Shown: positions 16,858-26,135 of the stretch, piece by piece
Numbering within the stretch: the first letter of the stretch is position 1
Layout of the letters: each line of letters opens with the position of its first letter
NCBI RefSeq assembly: GCF_001307295.1
Contig: NZ_CP012700.1
Location: 2,545,001-2,609,000 of the forward strand
DNA: 64,000 nt
Origin: Sphingopyxis macrogoltabida
GTDB taxonomy: Bacteria; Pseudomonadota; Alphaproteobacteria; Sphingomonadales; Sphingomonadaceae
Direction of reading: 5' to 3'
Position numbers and translations under genes: made by a program
The notes under the pieces: generated by a model
The model's input: only the letters and a program-made list of their open reading frames with translations
What the model was told of the DNA's origin: nothing
The model's database searches: none

Positions 16858-18219
16858 ATGACCATCGAAAAACTGCTGATCGCCAACCGCGGCGAGATCG
16901 CGCTGCGCATCCACCGCGCCTGCCACGAAATGGGCATCAAGACCGTCGCGGTTCATTCGACCGCCGATGCCGACGCGATGCACGTCCGTCTTGCCGACGA
17001 AGCCGTGTGTATCGGCCCGCCGAGCGCCAAGGACAGCTATCTCAACATCCCGGCGATCATTTCGGCCGCCGAGGTGACCGGCGCCAACGCGATCCATCCC
17101 GGCTATGGCTTCCTGTCCGAGAACGCGCGTTTTGCCGAGATCATCGAAGCGCATAATATCTGCTTCGTCGGCCCGAAGCCCGAGCATATCCGCACGATGG
17201 GCGACAAGGTCGAAGCGAAACGCACCGCGGTCGAGCTCGGCTTGCCGGTCGTCCCTGGCTCGCCCGGTGCGGTGACCTATGGCGACGAGGCGAAACGGAT
17301 CGCGGCCGAAGCCGGCTATCCGGTGCTGATCAAGGCGGCGTCGGGCGGCGGCGGCCGCGGCATGAAGGTCGTCTCCGACGAAGCGAGCCTCGAAAGCCTG
17401 ATGGGTCAGGCGTCGAGCGAAGCGGCGGCGGCGTTCGGCGACCCGACCGTATATATGGAAAAATATCTCGGCAACCCGCGCCACATCGAATTTCAGATAT
17501 TCGGCGATGGTCAGGGCAATGCCATCCATTTGGGCGAACGCGACTGCTCGCTGCAGCGGCGCCATCAAAAAGTGCTCGAGGAAGCCCCCTCGCCGATCAT
17601 CTCGGCCGAGGAGCGCGCGCGCATGGGCAAGGTCTGCGCCGACGCGATGGCGGCGATGGGCTATCGCGGCGCCGGCACGATCGAGTTTCTGTGGGAGAAT
17701 GGCGAGTTTTTCTTCATCGAGATGAACACGCGCATCCAGGTCGAGCATCCGGTGACCGAGATGATCACCGGCTTCGACCTCGTCCGCGAACAGATCCGCA
17801 TCGCCGACGGCCGCGGCCTGTCGGTGACGCAGGAGGATCTGGAGTTCCGCGGCCACGCAATGGAGTGCCGGATCAACGCCGAAGACCCGCGCACCTTCAT
17901 GCCCTCGCCGGGCAAGGTGACGAACTATCATGCCGCGGGCGGCATGCATGTGCGCGTCGATAGCGGGCTTTATGCCGGCTATTCGATCCCGCCTTATTAC
18001 GACAGCATGATCGCCAAGCTGATCGTCTATGGCCGCACGCGCGAAAGCTGCATGATGCGGATGCGCCGCGCGCTCGAGGAAATGGTGATCGGCGGGGTCA
18101 AGACGAACATCCCGCTGCATCAGGCACTGCTCGCCGCTCCCGACGTCATCCATGGCGACTATACGATCAAATGGCTCGAGGAATGGCTGGCGCGCGAGGA
18201 AGCGGAAGGCGCGGCGTAA
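16858..18219 (+). CDS. accC: Biotin carboxylase subunit of acetyl-CoA carboxylase
   Basis: 453 residues, full length for AccC. Domains in order: N-terminal biotin carboxylase domain ([17 protein letters not shown]), ATP-grasp with the glycine-rich loop [12 protein letters not shown], metal/substrate motif [14 protein letters not shown], and the C-terminal domain with RINAEDP. It carboxylates AccB-biotin using ATP and bicarbonate. The operon ends at the palindromic repeat 18228-18382. Confidence 0.97.
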   Translation: MTIEKLLIANRGEIALRIHRACHEMGIKTVAVHSTADADAMHVRLADEAVCIGPPSAKDSYLNIPAIISAAEVTGANAIHPGYGFLSENARFAEIIEAHNICFVGPKPEHIRTMGDKVEAKRTAVELGLPVVPGSPGAVTYGDEAKRIAAEAGYPVLIKAASGGGGRGMKVVSDEASLESLMGQASSEAAAAFGDPTVYMEKYLGNPRHIEFQIFGDGQGNAIHLGERDCSLQRRHQKVLEEAPSPIISAEERARMGKVCADAMAAMGYRGAGTIEFLWENGEFFFIEMNTRIQVEHPVTEMITGFDLVREQIRIADGRGLSVTQEDLEFRGHAMECRINAEDPRTFMPSPGKVTNYHAAGGMHVRVDSGLYAGYSIPPYYDSMIAKLIVYGRTRESCMMRMRRALEEMVIGGVKTNIPLHQALLAAPDVIHGDYTIKWLEEWLAREEAEGAA

Positions 18220-18227
18220 AAGCCCCT

Positions 18228-18382
18228 CCCCTCCCGCAGGCGGGAGGGGCAGCGAGGCTTGGCAGCTTGCTGCCTAGCCACAGCGGGGTGGGCCAACACC
18301 CCCTCGGACGTGCCCACCCGGCTTCGACTAGGCCCGGCTACGCCGAACCAAGTCTCGCGACCCCTCCCGCCTGCGGGAGGGG
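18228..18382. repeat. Repeat bounded by two CCCCTCCCGC hairpins
   Basis: Two short hairpins with identical arms CCCCTCCCGC / GCGGGAGGGG lie at 18228-18249 and 18361-18382, enclosing about 110 bases that contain GGCAGCTTGCTGCC. The structure resembles a small non-autonomous or REP-pair element and fills the gap between accC and the L,D-transpeptidase gene. Confidence 0.7.
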
Positions 18383-18452
18383 GGACTTGGGGTGCGGCAA
18401 CCTGTGCCCCCGCTCACTTTAACTATGTGATCTTTTTGGCTATGGCACCCGC

Positions 18453-19808
18453 ATGGTCAAAAATACTCTCCCGTCGATGCGCCCCGCTGCGGCGCTGATC
18501 CTTTCGCTGGCGCTCGCCGCGCCGTCCGTCCTTGCGCAAGAAGTGAAGGAGGATTCGGTCGTCCTCCAGCCCGACAAGGTCACCGACGATGCACCTGTCG
18601 TCGTCGCGCCGGTCGCGCTTCCCGCCTGGTCCGAAGCGAATGCGACCGCGCTGCTCAGCGCCATCGAAGGCGCCGGCGACGAAGGGCTTTTCGCCAAGGA
18701 TTACAATCCCGACGACCTCGCTGCGGCGATCATGTCGAAGGATCAGGCACGGCTCGACAAGGTCGCGACCGACGCCTTCCTGCTGCTCGCGACGCACCTG
18801 CGCGACGGGCGGACGCCGAACGCCGCACGCAAGCAATGGTTCATGGTCGACAGCGACGACACCGACGAGCCGCTGCTGCCGTTGCTCACCAACGCGCTGG
18901 CGACGAACAACGTCGCGCAGGCGCTCGCCGGCCTCGATCCGGTCCATCCCGATTTCGCGGTGCTGAAAGCGTCGCTGAAGAAGGCCAAGACCCCCGCCGA
19001 AGCCAATGGAATCCGGGTGAACATCGAACGCTGGCGCTGGATGCCGCGCGACCTCGGCGAACGCTATGTCGTCAGCAACGTCCCCGAATATCTGACCCGC
19101 GTCATCCACGGCGGCACGACGATCGCGACGCACAAGGCCGTCGTCGGCAAAGCCTCGACCCCGACGCCGCAGCTCAATCCGATGGCGACGGGCGTCATCG
19201 TCAACCCGACCTGGACGCTGCCGCGCAGCATCATCAACGAAGGCATCGGCGCGACCATCGCCAACAATCCGGCGTCGGCACGCCGCCAGGGCTATACGTG
19301 GACCGGCAGCGGCAAGACGCTTTCGGTCGTGCAACAGCCCGGCGCGAACAACGCGCTCGGCGTGATGAAGATGGAAATGCTCAACCCGCACGCCATCTAT
19401 TTGCACGACACGCCGTCGAAGGGCGCGTTCGCCGCGGCGGCGCGGGCGTTTAGCCACGGCTGCATCCGTACCGAGCGCGCTTTGCATTTTTCGGGCCTGA
19501 TGGCGGTTTATTTCGCCGGCAAAAGCCCCGAGGAGTTCGGCGAAGCGATCGCCAGCGGCAAGACGACGCGCTTCGGCTTCGAACAGCCTTTCCCGGTTTA
19601 TGTCGCCTATTGGACCGTCGTTCCCGACGGCAAGGGCGGCGTGAAGAAGCTCGCCGACATCTACGGCCGCGACGCGCCCGTCGTGGCGAGCTTCGCAAAG
19701 CAGGGCCGCCCGGCCGGTGCGCTCATCGCGCCGCCGCCGCCGGAGGTCGTTCCGACCGTCCAGACCACCGCGCGCGCGACGACTCCGGGAACGTCGGGGA
19801 TTTATTGA
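18453..19808 (+). CDS. L,D-transpeptidase (YcbB/LdtD-like), exported
   Basis: 451 residues from ATG 18453. A signal peptide is clear (MRPAAALILSLALAAPSVLA). A scaffold region of about 170 residues precedes the YkuD catalytic domain, which carries HDTPSKGAF and the catalytic cysteine motif FSHGCIRTERA at about residue 335. It makes 3-3 peptidoglycan crosslinks or attaches proteins to peptidoglycan in the periplasm. The C-terminal tail is Pro/Thr-rich. It converges on a second, unrelated-subfamily L,D-transpeptidase. Confidence 0.88.
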   Translation: MVKNTLPSMRPAAALILSLALAAPSVLAQEVKEDSVVLQPDKVTDDAPVVVAPVALPAWSEANATALLSAIEGAGDEGLFAKDYNPDDLAAAIMSKDQARLDKVATDAFLLLATHLRDGRTPNAARKQWFMVDSDDTDEPLLPLLTNALATNNVAQALAGLDPVHPDFAVLKASLKKAKTPAEANGIRVNIERWRWMPRDLGERYVVSNVPEYLTRVIHGGTTIATHKAVVGKASTPTPQLNPMATGVIVNPTWTLPRSIINEGIGATIANNPASARRQGYTWTGSGKTLSVVQQPGANNALGVMKMEMLNPHAIYLHDTPSKGAFAAAARAFSHGCIRTERALHFSGLMAVYFAGKSPEEFGEAIASGKTTRFGFEQPFPVYVAYWTVVPDGKGGVKKLADIYGRDAPVVASFAKQGRPAGALIAPPPPEVVPTVQTTARATTPGTSGIY

Positions 19809-19846
19809 GGCGCTGGTTAACAGCCGGAAACGGACATCCCATTATT

Positions 19847-19949
19847 CGTCACCCTGAACTTGTTTCAGGGTCCATCGCCTGCCGATTCCTTCGACGCAGC
19901 GTGGGATTGAATGTCAGGCCATGGATGCTGAAACAAGTTCAGCATGACG
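19847..19949. repeat. Intergenic palindromic repeat (GAACTTGTTTC type)
   Basis: Outer arms CGTCACCCTGAACTTGTTTC and its complement GAAACAAGTTCAGCATGACG flank an inner region of about 60 bases that also carries a GGTCCAT/ATGGA pair. It lies between two converging L,D-transpeptidase genes and may terminate both. Confidence 0.8.
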
Positions 19950-19980
19950 CAGCCTAGAGGTAGTTCCCCACGGCGCGCTA

Positions 19981-20721
19981 TTAATCGGCCGTTTTTGGGA
20001 TAGCCCCGTTGGTCGCGCCGGTGCGGATCATATTCTCCGTCCCCGGCAACGGCTCGGTCGGCATTTCGAACTTCGGTGCCGGCGGCGGCACGCTCAGCTT
20101 GTCGGCGAACAGCAGCCGGCCGGGACCGAGCTTGTAGAGGATCATCGGCAGCAGCGCCTCGCCGAACACGAAACAGCCCTCGCTGCGGCCCAGCTTGCCC
20201 TGTGTCGCGATCAGCGACGGGTCGGCGTACCAGGCGCCATGGACGACGATCGCGCGCGCGTCGGCGCTGTAATTGTCGGGTTCCAGCCCCGCGAGCCGCA
20301 TCGACGAGCCGTTGCTGCCATAATAATAATCGCTGGTGCGATAGGCGCCCCGCGAGGTCGCTAGGCTGCCGACACGGTTCGAAAAGCTTTTGAGCCAGCC
20401 GTCGTGCTGCGGATCCGAACCGCGGCCATGGGTGACCGGAAACATGTCGATCTTTCCCGCGACCATATCGACGAGCGCGAAGCGCGGGCGCGACGACGGC
20501 AGGCCAAAATCGACGATGCCGACGCGGTCGGCTTGCGGGATATTGCGATTCTGCATCGCCAATTGCCGGCGCGCGACGGTAAGATAGTCGACCGGCGGCG
20601 ATACCGGCGCGATCGGCTGCTGAATCCAGTCCGGCGTCTGGGCGCGCGTCGGAAACGCCGCCATCGCGCCTGCGCCTGCAAGCCCCGCCAATATCGCCCT
20701 GCGATCAATCAGTTCATTCAC
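19981..20721 (-). CDS. Murein L,D-transpeptidase catalytic domain family protein (YkuD_2 type)
   Basis: 246 residues from GTG 20721; the frame extends 12 bases further to a TTG but neither has a good ribosome binding site. A twin-arginine-like signal (NELIDRRAILAGLAGAGAMA, cleavage after TRA) directs export. The catalytic segment GKLGRSEGCFVFGEA carries the cysteine, with VVHGAWYADPS upstream. The family is related to but distinct from classic YkuD enzymes and is expected to act on periplasmic peptidoglycan. It converges with the larger transpeptidase at 18453. Confidence 0.8.
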   Translation of the reverse strand: MNELIDRRAILAGLAGAGAMAAFPTRAQTPDWIQQPIAPVSPPVDYLTVARRQLAMQNRNIPQADRVGIVDFGLPSSRPRFALVDMVAGKIDMFPVTHGRGSDPQHDGWLKSFSNRVGSLATSRGAYRTSDYYYGSNGSSMRLAGLEPDNYSADARAIVVHGAWYADPSLIATQGKLGRSEGCFVFGEALLPMILYKLGPGRLLFADKLSVPPPAPKFEMPTEPLPGTENMIRTGATNGAIPKTAD

Positions 20722-20934
20722 TTTGCAACCCAACCCCGCATTGGCCGCCTTTGACGGTCCCTCGGCTTGTCATAAGCCCCAAGATGGTGGTCGAAGGCAA
20801 TATTACCATGCCTGTCATGCGGGCAGATGTGGCATATTCGCCATGAATAGCGGGTTTACGCGCCCGAAGTTTTTCCGGGCGCCTTGTCGACGACAGGATT
20901 GTCGGCGGCGCGGCGCGGCGATAGGAGCGGCCGA

Positions 20935-21279
20935 ATGAAAGCAACGATCTGGCACAACCCCGCCTGCGGCACCTCGCGCAAGGCTCTCGCGATTCTCGAG
21001 GAGACGCCCGGCGTCGACGTCACCGTCGTCGAATATCTGAAAACCCCGTATAGCGAGGCGAAGCTGCGCCAGCTTTTCGCCGATGCCGGGATCGCCGCTC
21101 GCGACGCGCTGCGCCTGCGCGGCACCGACGCGGCCGAACGCGGGCTGGACGGAGCCAGCGAAGACGAGATCGTCGCCGCGATGGCCGCCAACCCCGCCTA
21201 TGTCGAACGCCCGATCGTCGAGACCGACAAGGGCGTCCGGCTGTGCCGCCCGCAGGACCGGGTGCACGAAATCCTCTGA
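20935..21279 (+). CDS. ArsC-family reductase (glutaredoxin-type arsenate reductase-like)
   Basis: 114 residues from ATG 20935 with AGGAG eleven bases upstream. The active-site loop NPACGTSRKAL keeps the Cys-x-x-Ser-Arg of the glutaredoxin-coupled ArsC fold, and NPAYVERPIVETDKGVRLCRP matches the C-terminal arginine region. It may reduce arsenate with glutathione, or belong to the ArsC-like Spx/YffB group. No arsR, arsB or acr3 lies next to it, so an arsenic role is only family-based. Confidence 0.8.
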   Translation: MKATIWHNPACGTSRKALAILEETPGVDVTVVEYLKTPYSEAKLRQLFADAGIAARDALRLRGTDAAERGLDGASEDEIVAAMAANPAYVERPIVETDKGVRLCRPQDRVHEIL

Positions 21280-21391
21280 CGCCGGGCCGGCAGCCGAGCG
21301 GTTCAGACTCAGAATTATTCGGTCCACGGAAATTTTGACACGATTTTGCAAGTCGCTACAACCGGCGCATGCCTCCCTGCAGGTGCCGAAA

Positions 21392-22798
21392 ATGAGCGTG
21401 CGATACCGCTATCCGATCGTCCTTCTGGTATCCGCATCGCTCGCCGGGTGTAGCGTCGGCCCCGACTACCGCCCCGCCACCGCGAGTGAGCTGGCGCTGC
21501 CATCCGGTTACAGCGACGGCCGCAACGCGGCGCTCGACGAAGCGGGGCTCGCTTCATGGTGGACGCAGTTCGACGATCCGATGCTCGACCGGCTCGTCGA
21601 ACGCGCGATTGCGGTCAATCTCGACCTCGCGCAGGCCGAGGCGCGACTGCGGCAGGCGCGCGAGGCGTCGGTGCAGGCCGGCGCCGACCTGCTGCCGACG
21701 GTGAGCGCCAGCGGCCGCGCCGGCCGCAATGTCGTGATCGACGGACAGGACAGCAGCAGCTACTCGCTCGGACTCGATGCCGACTGGCAGGTTGACCTGT
21801 TCGGCGGCGGCCGGCGCGCGCTCGAGGCGGCCCGCGCCGACGAAGCGGCGACCCGCTACGACCTCGCCGGGGTGCGGATCGCGATCATCGCCGAACTCGT
21901 CACCAACTATGTCCAGCTTCGCCTTGCGCAGCAGCAACTGGCGATCGCCGAAGAGACGGTCCGCTATCAGCGCGACAATTACGATATCGCGCGCTGGCGG
22001 GTGCAGGCGGGCCTCGCCTCCTCGCTCGACGAGCAACAGGCGCGTACGCAATTGGCACAGACCGAAGCGAGCATTCCCGAGTTCCGGACCAGCATCCGCG
22101 GCGCGCTCAACCGCATCGCGGTGCTGACCGCCGAAGCGCCCGGAACGGCGACCGCCGCGCTCGAACCCGCCGCCCCCATCCCTGCCCCGCCGACCGGCAT
22201 CGCCGCGGGCTTTCCCGCCGATACGCTACGCCAGCGCCCCGACGTCCGCGCGGCCGAGCGCGGCCTCGCCGCAGCCACTGCGCGCATCGGCGTCGCGCAG
22301 GCGCAATTGCTCCCCTCGCTGGGTCTGACCGGCTCGCTCGGCACCAGCGCGCTGACCACCCGCGGCCTGTTCGATACCATCACCGGATCGCTGTTTGCCG
22401 GCCTGTCGCAAATTCTGTTCGACGGCGGCGCGCGCGCATCGCAGGTCCGCGCCCAGCGTGCGGCGGCGGACGGCGCCTTCGCCGCCTATCGCCAGACGAT
22501 CCTCGTCTCGCTCGAAGACGTCGAAAATGCGCTGGTCGCGGCAAGCTCCGCCGACGAACGCAGCGCACAACTGGCGATCGCCCGCGAAGCGGCGAACAAC
22601 AGCGCCATCCTTGCCCGGCTGCAATATCAATCGGGGCTGACCGACTTTCAGACGCTGTCCAGCGTCGAAACCTCGCTCCTGTCGTCGAGCAACAGTCTGG
22701 CGAGCTCGCGCGCGGCGCAGGCGCTGGCCATTGTCCAGCTCTACAATGCGCTGGGCGGCGGGTGGCAGTCCATGGAAACGAACGGAACCGGCGGATGA
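21392..22798 (+). CDS. NodT-family outer-membrane efflux lipoprotein
   Basis: 468 residues from ATG 21392. The signal ends in a lipobox LLVSASLAGCSVGPDY, so the protein is lipidated. Two OEP repeats with long coiled-coil helices follow (LDLAQAEARLRQAREASVQAG; ATARIGVAQAQLLPS; LARLQYQSGLTDFQTL). It is the TolC-like channel of a tripartite pump. Its TGA overlaps the ATG of the adaptor gene at 22795, so all four pump genes form one operon. Confidence 0.9.
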   Translation: MSVRYRYPIVLLVSASLAGCSVGPDYRPATASELALPSGYSDGRNAALDEAGLASWWTQFDDPMLDRLVERAIAVNLDLAQAEARLRQAREASVQAGADLLPTVSASGRAGRNVVIDGQDSSSYSLGLDADWQVDLFGGGRRALEAARADEAATRYDLAGVRIAIIAELVTNYVQLRLAQQQLAIAEETVRYQRDNYDIARWRVQAGLASSLDEQQARTQLAQTEASIPEFRTSIRGALNRIAVLTAEAPGTATAALEPAAPIPAPPTGIAAGFPADTLRQRPDVRAAERGLAAATARIGVAQAQLLPSLGLTGSLGTSALTTRGLFDTITGSLFAGLSQILFDGGARASQVRAQRAAADGAFAAYRQTILVSLEDVENALVAASSADERSAQLAIAREAANNSAILARLQYQSGLTDFQTLSSVETSLLSSSNSLASSRAAQALAIVQLYNALGGGWQSMETNGTGG

Positions 22799-24201
22799 CC
22801 GACGACAGCAAGCGCGATGAGACTCTCGACGACTTCCTCGGCGTCAAGCCCGCCAGTCCGTGGGTGCGGCGCGGCAAATGGATCGGCGTCGCGCTGCTGG
22901 CGCTTCTTTTCCTGTTCGTCCTCTATCGCTGCTTCGGTCCCGATGATGCGGTGCGTTATTCGACCGAGGAAGTGCGCAAGGGCGCGCTGACCGTCACCGT
23001 CTCCGCGACCGGCAACATCAAGCCGATCAACCAGGTCGATGTCGGTTCGGAACAGTCCGGGCTGATCACCAACGTCTATGTCGATGTGAACGACCGTGTG
23101 ACGAAGGGCCAGTTGCTCGCGTCGCTCGACACCGCGCGCCTGCAGGATTCGGTCGTCCAGGCCGAAGCGAGCCTCGCCGCCGCCAACGCCAATGTCGGCG
23201 AGGCGCAGGCGACGCTGGCGCAGGCAGGCGCGAACCTCGCGCGGCAGGAAGAGGTGTTCCGCCTGTCGGGCGGCCGCGTGCCGTCGAAAACCGAGCTCGA
23301 CGCGGCGCGCGCCGACCAGAAACGCGCCGTCGCGTCGCTCGCCGCCTCGCGCGCGCAGGTGGCGCAGCAACGCGCCGCGCTCGGCACCGCGCAGACCAAT
23401 TTGTCGAAGGCGCGCATCTATTCGCCGGTCACCGGCGTCGTGCTGTCGCGCGATATCGAACCCGGCCAGACCGTCGCCGCCTCGCTCAACGCGCCGGTGC
23501 TGTTCACGATCGCCGAGGATCTGAGCCAGATGGAACTCGAAGTGTCGATCGACGAGGCCGACGTCGGTCAGGTCAAGGAAGGCCAGGACGCGACCTTCAC
23601 CGTCGATGCCTTTCCCGGCCAGCGTTTCCCGGCGAAGATCACCCGCGTCAACGTCGGATCGAACAACAGCGGCAGTTCGTCCTCTTCCTCGTCGTCGGGT
23701 TCGTCGGCGAGCAGCGCGAGTTCGGGCAATGTCGTCGCCTATACGGCGATCCTGTCGGTCGACAATGCCAAGCAGGAACTGCGCCCCGGGATGACCGCGA
23801 CCGCCGATATCGTGACCATGCACAAGCAGAACGCACTGCTGATCGCCAACGCCGCGCTGCGCTTCCGTCCAGCCCAGGCGGACGGCGCCGGCGCGTCGAG
23901 CGGCGGGATCACCGGCGCGCTCGTCCCCCGCCGCCCGCGGCGCGGCGGCGACAGGCCGGCACGCACGGTCACCGCCGACCGGGGCGCGCAGCAGACGGTC
24001 TATACCCTCGACGCCGAAGGGCAGCCGCAGCCGATGCAGATCACCACCGGCGACACCAACGGCAGCCTTACCGAGGTGACATCGGGCAGCCTGCGCACCG
24101 GCACGAAGGTCATCACCGGCCAGCTTTCGGACGGATCGTCGGGTGGATCGGGCGGCGGGTCCGGCGGATCGGGCGGCGGACGACGCGGCGGTGGCGGCTG
24201 A
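22795..24201 (+). CDS. Periplasmic adaptor (membrane-fusion) protein, MacA-like
   Basis: 468 residues from ATG 22795. One N-terminal transmembrane helix (WIGVALLALLFLFVLY), then barrel/lipoyl/hairpin organisation: ATGNIKPINQVDVGSEQSG, coiled-coil with repeated Ala/Gln, and SPVTGVVLSRDIEPGQTV. Odd features are a serine run (about 23673-23725) in the beta-barrel region and a C-terminal Gly/Ser tail (about 24127-24198) ending GGGG. It links the NodT channel to the MacB-type transporter. Confidence 0.88.
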   Translation: MTDDSKRDETLDDFLGVKPASPWVRRGKWIGVALLALLFLFVLYRCFGPDDAVRYSTEEVRKGALTVTVSATGNIKPINQVDVGSEQSGLITNVYVDVNDRVTKGQLLASLDTARLQDSVVQAEASLAAANANVGEAQATLAQAGANLARQEEVFRLSGGRVPSKTELDAARADQKRAVASLAASRAQVAQQRAALGTAQTNLSKARIYSPVTGVVLSRDIEPGQTVAASLNAPVLFTIAEDLSQMELEVSIDEADVGQVKEGQDATFTVDAFPGQRFPAKITRVNVGSNNSGSSSSSSSSGSSASSASSGNVVAYTAILSVDNAKQELRPGMTATADIVTMHKQNALLIANAALRFRPAQADGAGASSGGITGALVPRRPRRGGDRPARTVTADRGAQQTVYTLDAEGQPQPMQITTGDTNGSLTEVTSGSLRTGTKVITGQLSDGSSGGSGGGSGGSGGGRRGGGG

Positions 24202-24205
24202 CGCG

Positions 24206-24928
24206 ATGGCCGGCCCCATCATTCGTCTGCGCGGCATCGTCAAAACCTATGGCGAAGGGCCGACCGCCTTTCAGGCACTGAAGGGCATCGACCTCGACAT
24301 CGGCGCGGGCGATTTCGTCGCGGTGATGGGGGCATCGGGATCGGGCAAGTCGACGACGATGAACATCCTCGGCTGCCTCGATGTGCCGACGCGCGGCGAA
24401 TATCTGTTTCGCGGCCACCATGTCGAGGCGCTGACGCGCGACGAGCGCGCCCTGCTGCGCCGCAAATATTTCGGCTTCGTCTTTCAGGGCTTCAACCTGC
24501 TGTCGCGCACCAGCGCGCTTGAAAATGTCGAACTGCCGCTCGTCTATCGCGGCGACCCGAAGGCCGAGCGGCACGACGCGGCGATGGCGGCGCTCGACAA
24601 GGTCGGGCTCAAGGACTGGTGGGATCATACTCCGGCCGAATTGTCGGGCGGACAGCAGCAGCGCGTCGCCATCGCCCGCGCCATCGTGACCCGGCCGCAG
24701 GTGCTGCTCGCCGACGAACCGACCGGCAATCTCGATTCCGAACGCTCGGTCGAGATCATGGAACTGCTGTCCGACCTCAACCGCAACAGCGGCATCACCG
24801 TGCTGATGGTGACGCACGAACCCGACATGGCCGAATTCGCGCGCACCCTCGTCCATTTCAAGGACGGGCTGGTCGAGCGGATCGAAACCAACGCGCACCC
24901 GCCGGGACTGGCGGAGCATGGCGCATGA
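24206..24928 (+). CDS. MacB-type ABC transporter ATP-binding protein
   Basis: 240 residues from ATG 24206, four bases after the adaptor stop. Walker A GASGSGKST, Q-loop VFQGFNLL, signature LSGGQQQRVAIARAI, Walker B VLLADEPTGNLDS and the switch His in VTHEPD are all intact. It powers the FtsX/MacB-type permease encoded next; the stop overlaps the permease start. In MacB of enteric bacteria these are one fused chain, but here they are separate genes, as in LolD-like systems. Confidence 0.93.
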   Translation: MAGPIIRLRGIVKTYGEGPTAFQALKGIDLDIGAGDFVAVMGASGSGKSTTMNILGCLDVPTRGEYLFRGHHVEALTRDERALLRRKYFGFVFQGFNLLSRTSALENVELPLVYRGDPKAERHDAAMAALDKVGLKDWWDHTPAELSGGQQQRVAIARAIVTRPQVLLADEPTGNLDSERSVEIMELLSDLNRNSGITVLMVTHEPDMAEFARTLVHFKDGLVERIETNAHPPGLAEHGA

Positions 24929-26133
24929 TCGGCACGACCTTCTTCCTCGCGCTGCGTTCGATCCGCCGCCACGTGCTGCGTTCCTTCCTCACCGTGCTCG
25001 GCATCGTCATCGGCGTCGCCGCGGTGGTGACGATGGTCACGCTCGGCAATGCGACGACCGCCGCCGTACAGAGCCAGATATCGGCGCTCGGCACCAACAT
25101 CCTCCAGATCCGTCCCGGTCAGGGCTTCGGCCGCGGCGGCAGCGGCCCGCGCCCGCCCGATTTCGAAATGGCCGACCTCGAAGCTATCGCGCAGCAGATC
25201 GGCGGGGTGACCGCCGTCGCGCCGCAGGCGCAGACCAGCGGCACCGCGATCTACGAAGGCGCCAATTGGTCGACGACGGTGAACGGCACCACCGATGCCT
25301 ATTTCACCGTCCAGCCCTGGCCGCTTGCCGAGGGCCGCACCTTCACCCCCGCCGAGGAGCAGGCCGGCAAAAGCGTCTGCATCATCGGCAACACGATCCG
25401 CCAGAATCTGTTTCGCGGCGGCAGCGCGGTGGGTCAGCGCTTCCGCATCAAGGGGGTGAGCTGCGACGTCATCGGGGTGCTGTCGACGCGCGGTCAGGCG
25501 GGCTTCGGCGGCGATCAGGACGATATCGTGATCATGCCGGTCAAGGCGGTGCAGCGCCGTTTCACGGGCAATCAGGATATCTCGGTGATGCTCGTCGGCG
25601 TCGATCAAAGCTATTCGAGCGAACAGGTGCAGGCCTCAATCGCCGACCTGCTGCGCGAACGCCGCAAGATCGATGGCGGCAAGGAAGATAATTTCAACAT
25701 CTTCGACACCAAGCAGATTTCGGAAACGCTGACCGGCACGACCACCCTGCTGACGCGGATTGTCGCGGCAGTCGCCGCAATCTCGCTCGTCGTCGGCGGC
25801 ATCGGCATCATGAATATCATGCTGGTATCGGTCACCGAACGCACGCGCGAGATCGGCATAAGGCTCGCGATTGGCGCGGTCGCGCGCGAGGTGCTGATGC
25901 AGTTTCTGGTCGAGGCGATCGTCCTATCATGCCTCGGCGGGCTCGCCGGTCTCGTCATCGCGCAGCTCGCGATTGCGATCCTCTCGCCCCTGATGCAGGT
26001 GAGCTGGATGTTCGACGCCCAGATCAACGTCATCGCCTTTGCGATTTCGGCGCTGATCGGCGTCGTCTTCGGCTATTTCCCGGCGCGCCGCGCGGCCAGC
26101 CTCAATCCGATCGACGCGCTGCGGCACGAATAG
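24925..26133 (+). CDS. MacB/FtsX-type ABC transporter permease
   Basis: 402 residues from ATG 24925 (overlaps the ATPase stop). Topology is one N-terminal helix (LRSFLTVLGIVIGVAAVVTMV), a large periplasmic MacB_PCD domain to about residue 260, and three C-terminal helices with the FtsX signature (GGIGIMNIMLVSVTERTREIGIRLAIGA). It is a mechanotransmission exporter for peptides, lipids or drugs; the substrate is unknown. It is followed two bases later by a serine hydrolase gene. Confidence 0.92.
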   Translation: MIGTTFFLALRSIRRHVLRSFLTVLGIVIGVAAVVTMVTLGNATTAAVQSQISALGTNILQIRPGQGFGRGGSGPRPPDFEMADLEAIAQQIGGVTAVAPQAQTSGTAIYEGANWSTTVNGTTDAYFTVQPWPLAEGRTFTPAEEQAGKSVCIIGNTIRQNLFRGGSAVGQRFRIKGVSCDVIGVLSTRGQAGFGGDQDDIVIMPVKAVQRRFTGNQDISVMLVGVDQSYSSEQVQASIADLLRERRKIDGGKEDNFNIFDTKQISETLTGTTTLLTRIVAAVAAISLVVGGIGIMNIMLVSVTERTREIGIRLAIGAVAREVLMQFLVEAIVLSCLGGLAGLVIAQLAIAILSPLMQVSWMFDAQINVIAFAISALIGVVFGYFPARRAASLNPIDALRHE

Positions 26134-26135
26134 GG

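Noticed and set aside
22741-24243. 500-codon minus-strand frame across the pump adaptor gene
   Set aside because: The plus-strand adaptor has a full set of family motifs; the minus frame has none.
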